Source: Streptomyces sp. TSRI0281 (GTDB lineage: Bacteria > Actinomycetota > Actinomycetes > Streptomycetales > Streptomycetaceae). From it: a stretch of DNA of 64,000 nt. Each line of letters starts with the position of its first letter. Position 1 is the first letter of the stretch. The position numbers were made by a program, and so were the translations under genes. The DNA is taken from the NCBI RefSeq assembly GCF_001905125.1, contig NZ_LWLE01000013.1, positions 86,916 to 150,915 of the forward strand, written 5' to 3'. Positions 16,734 to 24,481 of the stretch are shown one piece after another. The notes below the pieces were generated by a model. It was not told where the DNA came from. It worked only from the letters and a program-made list of their open reading frames with translations, and did no database searches.

Positions 16734-17843
16734 GAGGGACCATCAGACGCTGGCGCTGCTGCTCTTCGGCGCGTTCATCGCCGTGACGCTCGGCATCACC
16801 ACCTGGGTGAGCCGTAACCGGCAGGGTTCCGCAGAGGAGTTCTACGCCGGGGGCGGCTGTTCTCGCCCATGGAGAACGGATTCGCCATCGGCGGTGATTA
16901 CCTGTCGGCGGCCTCACTCCTCGGGATCTCCGGGCTGATCGCCCTCTTCGGATACGACGGCATGCTCTACTCGGTGGGCTTCCTGGTCGCCTGGCTGGTC
17001 GTCCTGCTGCTCGTCGCCGAACTCGTCCGCAACTGCGGCCGGTTCACACTCGCGGACGTGGTCGCCGCCCGCATGGCGGAGCGCCCGGTGCGCGCTGCCG
17101 TCGGCACCTCGTCCGTCCCCGTCTACCTGATGACGATCGTGCTCGGGTTCGGGGCGGCGGCGCTCGTCGGGGCGGCGGACGTACGGGCCTCGAACGCGGC
17201 CGGGAACACGGCGGTTCCGCTGCTGGCCCTGGTTCTCGGCGGGGGTGAGGGTTCCACCGGCGGAACGGTTCTCTTCGCGGTCGTCGCGGCCGTCGCCTTC
17301 GCCACCATCCTGGCCGTCGTGGCCGGGATCACGCTTGCCTCCTCCGCCTCCGTCGCCCACGACCTCTACGCCTCGCTCCGGCGTTCGGGCGTCGAGAAGC
17401 GCGGCGAGGTGGCTGTCGCCCGGATCGCCGCCGCCGGTATCGGGGCGGTCGCCATCGCGCTGAGCCTCATGGCCCAGAATCTGAACGTGGCCTTCCTGGT
17501 GGGTCTGGCCTTCGCCGTGGCAGCCTCGGCGAACCTTCCGGCGCTGCTCTACTCGCTGTTCTGGCGGAACTTCACCACCCGGGGCGCGGTCTGGGCGGTC
17601 TACGGCGGTCTGATCCCCTCCGTCGTCCTCGTGCTGTTCTCCCCGGTCGTCTCCGGGAGCCCCGCCTCCCTGTTCCCCGGGGCCGACTTCCAGCTCTTCC
17701 CCCTGGAGAACCCGGGACTCGTTTCCATCCCGCTGGGCTTCCTGGCCGGATGGATCGGCACGGTCACCTCACCCGGTCCGCCCGACGAGGCCAAGCACGC
17801 GGAGACGGAGGTCCGCGCCCTGACAGGGGCGGGTGCGGTGTAG
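16732..17843 (+). pseudogene. Broken ActP-type sodium/solute symporter gene
   Basis: The remnants of a cation/acetate symporter (SSS family, normally about 540 aa) are read in two frames. The first frame (DHQTLALLLFGAFIAVT... to EEFYAGG) has no ATG, GTG or TTG before it. One G appears lost in the run at 16850-16856, shifting the frame just before FSPMENGFAI, which resumes in the 16869 frame. A third lesion is an in-frame deletion of about 145 codons at about 17116: GTSSV is joined directly to YLMTIVLGFGAA, which in ActP are separated by several membrane helices. The remaining C-terminal 324 codons are intact. Three lesions make function very unlikely. Confidence 0.85.
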
Positions 17844-17957
17844 CGGGGGAGCTCAGTCCCGGGCCGTCGCGGTACTGCCTCGGCCCGGCCTCGGCCGGTC
17901 GTACCGGGTCGTGCCGGTCCTCCAGGCCGGGCCGGTCACGACGGGTGATGGGTGGTG

Positions 17958-18635
17958 CTAGGTGCCCGTCGCCCAGGTGTAGCGGTGTTCCGGGCGGCCC
18001 GTCTCGCCGTAACGCAGGGTCAGGCGGACCCGGCCGGTGCGTTCCAGGAGCTTCAGATAGCGCTGGGCCGTCTGGCGGCTCATTCCGGCGCTTTCCGCGA
18101 TCTCCTGGGCGGAGAGCGGGTTGTCGGCGGTCCGCAGCGCCTGCCGGACCAGTTCCGCCGTGGTGGGTGAGTGCCCCTTGGGGAGGTCGGGTTCGCCGGC
18201 CGCCCACAGTGCGCCGAAGAGCCGGTCCACCTCCGTCTGCTCGGCCTCGCCGTCTCCGTCGAGGGCGTGGCGCAGTGCCGCGTACGCCTCCAGTTTGGTC
18301 CGCAGACCCGCGTACGTGAACGGCTTGACCAGGTACTGGAGCGCACCGTGCCGCATCGCCGCCCGGACCGTGGCGACATCGCGTGCCGCCGTCACCATGA
18401 TCACGTCGACGTGGTGGCCGAGGCCGCGCAGTTCACGTACCACCGCGAGGCCGTTCCTGTCGGGAAGGTAGTGGTCGAGCAGGATCAGGTCCACGGGGAC
18501 CTCTTCGACCCTGGCGAGGGCGTCGGCCGCGGAGTGGGCCTGCGCGGCCACCCGGAAACCGGGCACCTTGGCGACGTAGGCCGCGTTGATCTGCGCGACC
18601 CGGATGTCGTCGTCCACGACCAGGACCTGGATCAA
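17958..18635 (-). CDS. CitB/DpiA-type response regulator
   Basis: This 225-residue regulator has a receiver domain (phosphoacceptor Asp54 in LLDHYLP; acidic DDD at residues 8-10; Lys in VKPF) and a C-terminal helix-turn-helix (AQEIAESAGMSRQTAQRYLKLL), the arrangement of the CitB/DcuR/DpiA family that controls di- and tricarboxylate use. It overlaps the kinase gene by 4 bp (18632-18635), so the pair is co-translated. It converges on the broken symporter gene, the likely former target. Confidence 0.9.
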   Translation of the reverse strand: MIQVLVVDDDIRVAQINAAYVAKVPGFRVAAQAHSAADALARVEEVPVDLILLDHYLPDRNGLAVVRELRGLGHHVDVIMVTAARDVATVRAAMRHGALQYLVKPFTYAGLRTKLEAYAALRHALDGDGEAEQTEVDRLFGALWAAGEPDLPKGHSPTTAELVRQALRTADNPLSAQEIAESAGMSRQTAQRYLKLLERTGRVRLTLRYGETGRPEHRYTWATGT

Positions 18636-20305
18636 CGGTTCTCTCCTGACGTCGCCGGATGCGCGGGGACCGGTGTGCCGCCCGGTTCCGGTTCGCTCAG
18701 GGCTTCCGGCAGCACGACCGTGAACACCGCTCCGCCGTCCGCGGACTCCGCGACGGCCACCCTGCCGCCCTGGCGCTCGGCCAGCCGCCGCACCAGCGGA
18801 AGTCCCAGACCCCGCTTGCCGTGTGCCGGGAGCTCCTTGGTCGACCAGCCTTCCGTGAAGATCGACTCGTACTGGCCGGGGGGCACGCCGGGACCACTGT
18901 CATGGACCCGCAGGACCACCGTACGGCCTTCCGTCCGCAGGCCCACCTCGATGCGCGCCTCGGCGGAGCCGGCCGCCGCGTCCAGGGCGTTGTCGACAAG
19001 ATTGCCGACGACCGTGACCAGACCCCGGGGGTCCACCAGCCGGTCCGGCAGCAGCGAGCCGGGCGCCATGCGCAGCGAGACACCGCGCTCCGCGGCGACC
19101 GTGGCCTTGCCGACCAGCAGAGCGGCCAGCAGCGGATCGCGTACCTTCTCGGTGACCTGTTCGGCCGTCGCCCGGTGGACCCCGACGACCTCGGTGACGA
19201 ACTCCATGGCGTCCTCGTGCATCTCCAGCTCCAGGAGGCCGAGGAGGGTGTGCAGACGGTTCGCGTGCTCGTGGTCCTGGGCGCGCAGCGCATCGATCAG
19301 GCCACGGGTGGAGTCGAGTTCACGGCCGAGATGTTCGAGCTCCGTGCGGTCGCGCAGGGTCACCACGGCGCCACCGTCGTCCGTGGGCATCCGATTGGCG
19401 AGCAGGACCCGGTTGCCCCGTACGGTCAGGAGATCGTCACCGACGACCCGGCCGGCCAGCACATCCGCGGTCCTCCCGCTGCCCAGCGCCTCGTCGAGGG
19501 GACGGCCGGCGATGTCCGGGCCGAGGCCCAGCAGACGCTGTGCCTCGTCGTTCAGCAGCCGGACGCGCCCCGTCCGGTCCAGGGCGACCACTCCTTCGCG
19601 GATGCTGTGCAGCATGGCCTCGCGTTCCGTCAGGAGCGCGGAGATATCGGAGAACGCCAGGTCATGGGTCTGCCGCTGGAGGCGGCGGGAGATCAGATAG
19701 GCGGCCAGCGCGCCGACGGCCAGTGCTCCGCCCGCGTACGCGAGCAGCCCGGGGATCGCCGCGAGCAGCCGGGCGCGGACGCTGTCGTACGCGATTCCGA
19801 CCGAGACCGCCCCGACGACCTGACCGGACGCGTCGAGAAGCGGCACCTTGCCGCGGGCGGAGCGGCCGAGAGTCCCGCTGTCGATCTCCATGACGTCCCG
19901 GCCCGCGAGCGCCTCGCTGGGGTCGGTGGACACGATCCTGCCGATCCGGTGGGTCTCGGTGTGCGACCAGCGCACTCCTCTGCCGTCCATGATCACGACG
20001 TACTCGGCACCGGTGGCCCGTCTGATCCGCTCGGCCACGGACTGCACAGGGCCTCGCGGCGAGGGCTCCGTGGTGAGGAGGTCCCGCGCGATCTGCGGCT
20101 GGGCCGCCGTGCTCTGGGCGATGGCGAGGGCGCGGCGCATCGCCTGGTCGTCGAGCTGGGCACTGAGCGGGGCCAGGAAGAGGCCGGTGACCAGCACCGT
20201 GACACCGGTGATGATGGTCAGCTGCATCAGCAGCACCTGGGAGAAGACCCGCTTCGGCCAGCCGAACCGGCGCGGTCCCCGGACGGTGGTCGGTGGGGTG
20301 TTCAT
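18632..20305 (-). CDS. CitA/DpiB-type sensor histidine kinase
   Basis: This 557-residue sensor starts at ATG 20305 (MNTPPTTVRGPRR); longer upstream reading to 20449 is low-complexity. A first transmembrane helix at about residues 25-45 and a second at about 185-205 flank a periplasmic-type PAS domain that in this family binds citrate, malate or similar ligands (segments TGAEYVVIMD and LDASGQVVGAVSVGIAYD). A cytoplasmic PAS (about 225-320) precedes the DHEHANRLHTLLG phosphoacceptor helix and an ATPase domain with DSGPGVPP and GKRGLGLPLVRR. The ligand here is unknown. Confidence 0.92.
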   Translation of the reverse strand: MNTPPTTVRGPRRFGWPKRVFSQVLLMQLTIITGVTVLVTGLFLAPLSAQLDDQAMRRALAIAQSTAAQPQIARDLLTTEPSPRGPVQSVAERIRRATGAEYVVIMDGRGVRWSHTETHRIGRIVSTDPSEALAGRDVMEIDSGTLGRSARGKVPLLDASGQVVGAVSVGIAYDSVRARLLAAIPGLLAYAGGALAVGALAAYLISRRLQRQTHDLAFSDISALLTEREAMLHSIREGVVALDRTGRVRLLNDEAQRLLGLGPDIAGRPLDEALGSGRTADVLAGRVVGDDLLTVRGNRVLLANRMPTDDGGAVVTLRDRTELEHLGRELDSTRGLIDALRAQDHEHANRLHTLLGLLELEMHEDAMEFVTEVVGVHRATAEQVTEKVRDPLLAALLVGKATVAAERGVSLRMAPGSLLPDRLVDPRGLVTVVGNLVDNALDAAAGSAEARIEVGLRTEGRTVVLRVHDSGPGVPPGQYESIFTEGWSTKELPAHGKRGLGLPLVRRLAERQGGRVAVAESADGGAVFTVVLPEALSEPEPGGTPVPAHPATSGENR

Positions 20306-20451
20306 CGTACGAACGGTAGAGCCAGCTCCCGCCCTTCCGGAAATCTCGCCGGATGACGCTTCGCGGGACGGGCTCCGGACGGGCTCGGGGCGGCCCCGGA
20401 CAGCTCCGGACGGCTTTGGGCCGGAAGGCTCCGGATGCCTTCGCCGCACGA

Positions 20452-21873
20452 CTACCGGGGCGGATCCTCCCCGTGTCCTTCCCCTGGGGCCGGTGTGGGC
20501 AACGGCTGCGGCGGGCGGGGGCCTCCGTACTGTCCACTGGGCCGCATCCGCAGTGGGCGTTCCGCGTACTCCTCCAGCGCATGGGCGATCCAGCCCGCCG
20601 TGCGGGACACCGCGAACACCGTCTCGCCCGCCTCCGCCGGCATGCCGCAGGAGACCGAGAGGACAGCGAGGGCCAGGTCGATATTGGCGTGCAGGGGGGT
20701 GTGCCGGGCTGTCGTGCTCACCACATCACGGGCCGCCGCCAGTGCGTCGGCCGCCTGTGGCACCTTCTCCAGCAGGGCGAACAGGGTCCGGCCACGGGGG
20801 TCCTCACCCGTGTACAGCCGGTGTCCCAGCCCCGGAATCCGGCGGCCGGTCCGGAGATGATCGGCGACGACCGGGGCCGCGCCGCCCCGGTCCACGACCT
20901 CCGTCAGCATCCGGTGGGCCAGGCCGCTCGCGGCGCCGTGCAACGGCCCCTCCAGAACGCCGAGACCTGCGGAGACCACGGCGTACGGATGGGCGTGGGC
21001 GGACGCGGCGACCCGGGCGGCCAGTGTCGAGGCCGCCAGGTCATGGTCGATCAGCAGGACCAGGGCCGTGTCCAGCACCGCGAGCGACGCCGGGTCGGCG
21101 GGCCGCGCGGTGAGCCTGGGCCACAGCTGCCGGGCGAGCGTGCCGGAGCCCCCCTCGTCCCGCTCGCCGTTCTCGTCCCGCTCGGCGCCCTCGCCCGGCT
21201 TCGCGCCCCCGATCACCGGAAGTGCGCCCACCAGAGTGGGAATCAGGCTGCGGGCGCTGCTGAGCACCGCGCGGGGCGACAGATCGAACCGCAGCGGGTC
21301 CGCGGCCGCCGCGGCGATCACCGCCACCCGCAGCCGGTCCGTCGAGCCGCTGTGCGCGGGCAGTGCGCCGACCGCCCGGCGCGCCGCGGCGAGCGCCTCG
21401 GCGGGTGCGTTGAAGCGCACCCCCGGCCGGAGCTCACCCGTCCACAGCCACTCGGCGACCTCCTCGTAGCCGTACTCCCGGGCCAGCTCGGTCGCGTCGA
21501 CCCCGCGGAAGTAGTACCGGTCCTGCTCGATGAGGGTGATGCCGGTACGGAAGACGAGATCGTTCCCGGCCGGTGTGTGCTCGCGCCGCCCCGTACGACG
21601 GACCAGGGCCTCGACCTCGACGGCGTCGAACGTGCTGCCGCGCCCGCCGGGGGCGCGCACGCTGCTCAGCTGGCCCCTGCTGACGTACGCGTACACCGTT
21701 TCGGGCTTCACGCCCAGCAGTTCGGCGGTCTCCCGTGTGGTGAGCCGTCGCCCTTCGGCCGCGCCCTCCTGCTCGGAGCGGGAGCCGGGGCCGAACCGCG
21801 AGCCGGTGTCGCGGCCGGAGCCGGAGCCCGAGGCGTGCGCTGCTTGATCCGTCATGGTGCCCACCGTATCCAT
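20452..21873 (-). CDS. Citrate synthase-family protein with N-terminal helix-turn-helix
   Basis: This 473-residue protein has a MerR/excisionase-like helix-turn-helix (RLTTRETAELLGVKPETVYAYVSRGQL, about residues 43-68) fused to a citrate synthase fold. Active-site positions look intact: the His in LIDHDLAAS, the His in GLGHRLY and the Asp in ANIDLAL. A low-complexity insertion (GEGAERDENGERDEGG) sits around residue 235. I chose ATG 21873, preceded by GAGGA; ATG 21855 is also possible. It is divergent from a second citrate synthase gene. It could be an enzyme that regulates its own expression in response to citrate or acetyl-CoA; that is inference from the architecture. Confidence 0.85.
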   Translation of the reverse strand: MDTVGTMTDQAAHASGSGSGRDTGSRFGPGSRSEQEGAAEGRRLTTRETAELLGVKPETVYAYVSRGQLSSVRAPGGRGSTFDAVEVEALVRRTGRREHTPAGNDLVFRTGITLIEQDRYYFRGVDATELAREYGYEEVAEWLWTGELRPGVRFNAPAEALAAARRAVGALPAHSGSTDRLRVAVIAAAAADPLRFDLSPRAVLSSARSLIPTLVGALPVIGGAKPGEGAERDENGERDEGGSGTLARQLWPRLTARPADPASLAVLDTALVLLIDHDLAASTLAARVAASAHAHPYAVVSAGLGVLEGPLHGAASGLAHRMLTEVVDRGGAAPVVADHLRTGRRIPGLGHRLYTGEDPRGRTLFALLEKVPQAADALAAARDVVSTTARHTPLHANIDLALAVLSVSCGMPAEAGETVFAVSRTAGWIAHALEEYAERPLRMRPSGQYGGPRPPQPLPTPAPGEGHGEDPPR

Positions 21874-21903
21874 GCATTCCTCAGCTTCCATCGATGCACA
21901 CGC

Positions 21904-21962
21904 ATTGATTCAATCAATATTGACAGGAATTAAGTCAAGCATGGACAGTCGAATCAATATTG
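21904..21962. promoter_or_regulatory. AT-rich divergent operator region between two citrate synthase genes
   Basis: Within a 114-bp divergent region, AATCAATATTG occurs at 21912-21922 and again at 21952-21962, exactly 40 bp apart. The first copy overlaps a perfect palindrome, ATTGATT-C-AATCAAT (21904-21918), and each copy contains the palindrome CAATATTG. The DNA is strikingly AT-rich for this genome. The arrangement fits cooperative binding of one regulator to two sites, controlling both genes. Confidence 0.55.
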
Positions 21963-21987
21963 GGAGTCACGGAAAAGAGATCCTGAG

Positions 21988-23151
21988 ATGCCGGCCACGA
22001 CCCACAGCACCGCCCCCCTCGACGTACCCCGCGGCCTCGCGGGCGTCGTCGTCACCGACACCGCTCTCGGCGACGTACGCGGGCGCGAAGGCTTCTACCA
22101 CTACCGCCAGTACTCGGCGATCGAGCTGGCGCGGACCCGCAGCTTCGAGGACGTCTGGTACCTGATGTTCCACGGCGAGCTGCCCGACCGGGCCGCCCGC
22201 GCCGACTTCGCCGCCCGCACCGCGGCCCTTCGCCCACTGCCCGCCGAGGTACGCGGGGCGCTGCCCGCCATCGCCCGCGCGGGCGCGGTCTCGGGCCCGC
22301 TCGCCGGACTGCGCACCGCGCTCTCCCTGCTCGGGGCCTCGGCCGGATTCCGCCCGTTGTACGACATCGGGGCCCCGAGCCGCCGCGACGACGCCCTCGC
22401 CGCCTGCGCCGCCGTACCCACCGTGCTCACCGCCCTGTACCGGCTCGGCCAGGGCCTCGAACCGGTGGAGCCGCGCGAGGACCTGCCCTACGCCGCGAAC
22501 TACCTGTACATGCTCACCGGCGCGGAACCGGCCGCCGCGCACGTCAGGGCGGTCGAGCAGTACCTCATCTCCACCGTCGACCACGGCTTCAACGCCTCGA
22601 CGTTCACCGGCCGGGTCGTGGCCTCCACCGGCGCCGACATGGCCGCCTGCCTGGTCGCCGCCGTCGGCGCGCTCTCCGGGCCGCTGCACGGCGGAGCGCC
22701 CAGCCGGGCCCTGGACACGCTGGACGCGATCGGCACCCCGGACCGTATCGACGGCTGGATCCGCAAACAGGTCCTCTCGGGCGCACGCATCATGGGCTTC
22801 GGCCACCCCGTCTACCGCACCGAGGACCCGCGCTCCCGCATGTTGAGGGGCATCGCCCAGGGCTTCGGCGGCCCGCTCGTCGACTTCGCCGTCGAGGTGG
22901 AACGACAGGTCGAGGCCATCCTCGCCGAGCTCAAGCCGGGACGGGAGCTGCACACCAACGTGGAGTTCTACGCCGGGGTCGTCATGGAGCTCTGCGGGCT
23001 GCCGCGCGAGATGTTCACGCCCACCTTCTGCGCGGCGCGCGTGGTCGGCTGGAGCGCCAATATCCTGGAGCAGGCGGAGGACTCGAAGATCATCCGCCCG
23101 GCGGCCCGCTACGTCGGTACGCCTCCGCCGCAGCCGGTCCCGGCACCCTGA
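21988..23151 (+). CDS. Citrate synthase (second paralogue)
   Basis: This 387-residue citrate synthase condenses acetyl-CoA with oxaloacetate. The two catalytic histidines are visible in VDHGFNAS and GFGHPVY. At the third catalytic position, where most enzymes have Asp in N-V-D-x-Y-S/A, this protein reads NVEFYAG with Glu. I recall the same Glu in related actinobacterial proteins, so it is probably a subfamily trait. The C-terminal Arg-rich CoA/substrate segment (IIRPAARYVG) is present. It lies divergent from the HTH-citrate synthase and 23 bp before a GTPase gene, probably co-transcribed with it. Confidence 0.88.
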   Translation: MPATTHSTAPLDVPRGLAGVVVTDTALGDVRGREGFYHYRQYSAIELARTRSFEDVWYLMFHGELPDRAARADFAARTAALRPLPAEVRGALPAIARAGAVSGPLAGLRTALSLLGASAGFRPLYDIGAPSRRDDALAACAAVPTVLTALYRLGQGLEPVEPREDLPYAANYLYMLTGAEPAAAHVRAVEQYLISTVDHGFNASTFTGRVVASTGADMAACLVAAVGALSGPLHGGAPSRALDTLDAIGTPDRIDGWIRKQVLSGARIMGFGHPVYRTEDPRSRMLRGIAQGFGGPLVDFAVEVERQVEAILAELKPGRELHTNVEFYAGVVMELCGLPREMFTPTFCAARVVGWSANILEQAEDSKIIRPAARYVGTPPPQPVPAP

Positions 23152-23174
23152 CGACATTCCGAGGAAGGCCCCCG

Positions 23175-24401
23175 TTGACCCCGCCCCGCACCCCGCAGAT
23201 CCCGGTCGTCGTCCTCGCGGGCTTCCTGGGATCCGGCAAGACCACGCTGCTCAACCACCTGCTCCGCAACCGGGCCGGCAACCGGATCGGCGTGATCGTC
23301 AATGACTTCGGGGCCATCGAGATCGACGCCATGACCGTCGCGGGGCAGGTCGGCTCGACGGTCTCGCTCGGCAACGGCTGTCTGTGCTGCGCCGTCGACG
23401 CGAGCGAACTCGACACCTTCCTGGAGACGCTGACGCGGCCCTCCGCCCGCCTCGATGTGATCGTCATCGAGGCGAGCGGCCTCGCCGAACCCCAGGAGCT
23501 CGTACGGATGCTGCTGGCCAGCGACAACCCGCACATCCTGTACGGGGGACTGGTCGAGGTCGTCGACGCCGCCGAGTTCGACCGGACCAGGGAACGCCAC
23601 CCGGAGATCGTCCGCCATCTCGCCGTCGCCGATCTCGTCGTGCTGAACAAGACCGACCGGGTGGACGGGGCGGAGCACGAGCGGCTGCGCGCGGAAGTCG
23701 CGGCCCTCGGCAGCCGGGCGGCCGTCATCTCCGCCGTTCACGGCCGGATCGACCCCGAGCTGCTCTTCGACCCCGCGGTGCGGCCGGATGCCGAGGAGAA
23801 GGCCCGTCAGCTCACCTTCGAGGATCTGCTCCTCGACGCGTGCGAGCCGGGGGAGGAGGGGCACACGAGCCATCTGCACGCCGCGTACGAGAGCGTCGCC
23901 TTCACCTCCGACGGGCCGATGGACCCCCGCCGGTTCCTCGCGTTCCTCGACTCCAGGCCCGAGGGCCTCTACCGGATCAAGGGGTTCGCCGACTTCGGCG
24001 AAGGTGACCGGGCGAACAAGTACGCCCTGCACGCGGTGGGCAGGTTCCTGCGCTTCGTTCCGCGGCCCTGGGCCCGGGGCGAGCGGCGGCTCACCCAGCT
24101 GGTCCTGATCGGCTCGGGCATCGACGCCGAGGCCCTGCACAAGGAACTCACCGACTGCCGCGTGCCCGCCGATACGGCGAACGTCCCTCACGATGCCCGG
24201 GACACCTCACCGGGCGCCGGGCCGCACGACGCGCATCACGACACGTGGCAGGACGCACACCACGACGCCCGGCAGGACGCGCATCACGACGCGTCGCGCA
24301 CCGGGTCCCAGGATCACGTGGACCGTGAGCGTCAGGAGCACCATGAGCGCAGCATGTGGGGCGTCCTGAGGTACGTACAACAGCCGGCCGACGCGGACTG
24401 A
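23175..24401 (+). CDS. CobW/COG0523 GTPase with His-rich repeat tail
   Basis: This 408-residue G3E-family GTPase is a likely metal chaperone. The P-loop is GFLGSGKTTLL, the metal-binding CxCC motif is GCLCC, and the base-specificity motif is NKTD. The C-terminal CobW domain ends near residue 335. Residues 352-375 are three copies of an eight-residue unit (DAHHDTWQ, DAHHDARQ, DAHHDASR), followed by further His/Glu, well suited to bind Zn, Ni or Co. The start is TTG 23175 after GAGGAAGG. No Zur-box-like palindrome was seen upstream. The client metalloprotein is unknown. Confidence 0.88.
   Translation: MTPPRTPQIPVVVLAGFLGSGKTTLLNHLLRNRAGNRIGVIVNDFGAIEIDAMTVAGQVGSTVSLGNGCLCCAVDASELDTFLETLTRPSARLDVIVIEASGLAEPQELVRMLLASDNPHILYGGLVEVVDAAEFDRTRERHPEIVRHLAVADLVVLNKTDRVDGAEHERLRAEVAALGSRAAVISAVHGRIDPELLFDPAVRPDAEEKARQLTFEDLLLDACEPGEEGHTSHLHAAYESVAFTSDGPMDPRRFLAFLDSRPEGLYRIKGFADFGEGDRANKYALHAVGRFLRFVPRPWARGERRLTQLVLIGSGIDAEALHKELTDCRVPADTANVPHDARDTSPGAGPHDAHHDTWQDAHHDARQDAHHDASRTGSQDHVDRERQEHHERSMWGVLRYVQQPADAD
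24228..24299 (+). repeat. Three tandem 24-bp repeats inside the GTPase gene
   Basis: Units at 24228-24251, 24252-24275 and 24276-24299 each encode an eight-residue block beginning DAHHD. The in-frame 24-bp period suggests expansion by slippage with selection for His pairs. Confidence 0.8.
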
Positions 24402-24408
24402 GGGCTGT

Positions 24409-24442
24409 CCCGCAGTCCTCCGGCGGGCCGGGGGACTGCGGG
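24409..24442. terminator. Bidirectional terminator between GTPase gene and parC
   Basis: A 13-bp stem (24409-24421 with 24430-24442, one G-U pair) with an 8-nt loop lies between the two converging genes. Confidence 0.75.
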
Positions 24443-24481
24443 AGGACCAGCCCTCGGCCCGGTGGCCGGCCGCCGGGCCGG

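Noticed and set aside
16732..17843. Alternative idea that the symporter is a short functional gene starting at 16869
   Set aside because: The 324-codon product would lack the first helix and an internal block of helices needed for the transport fold.
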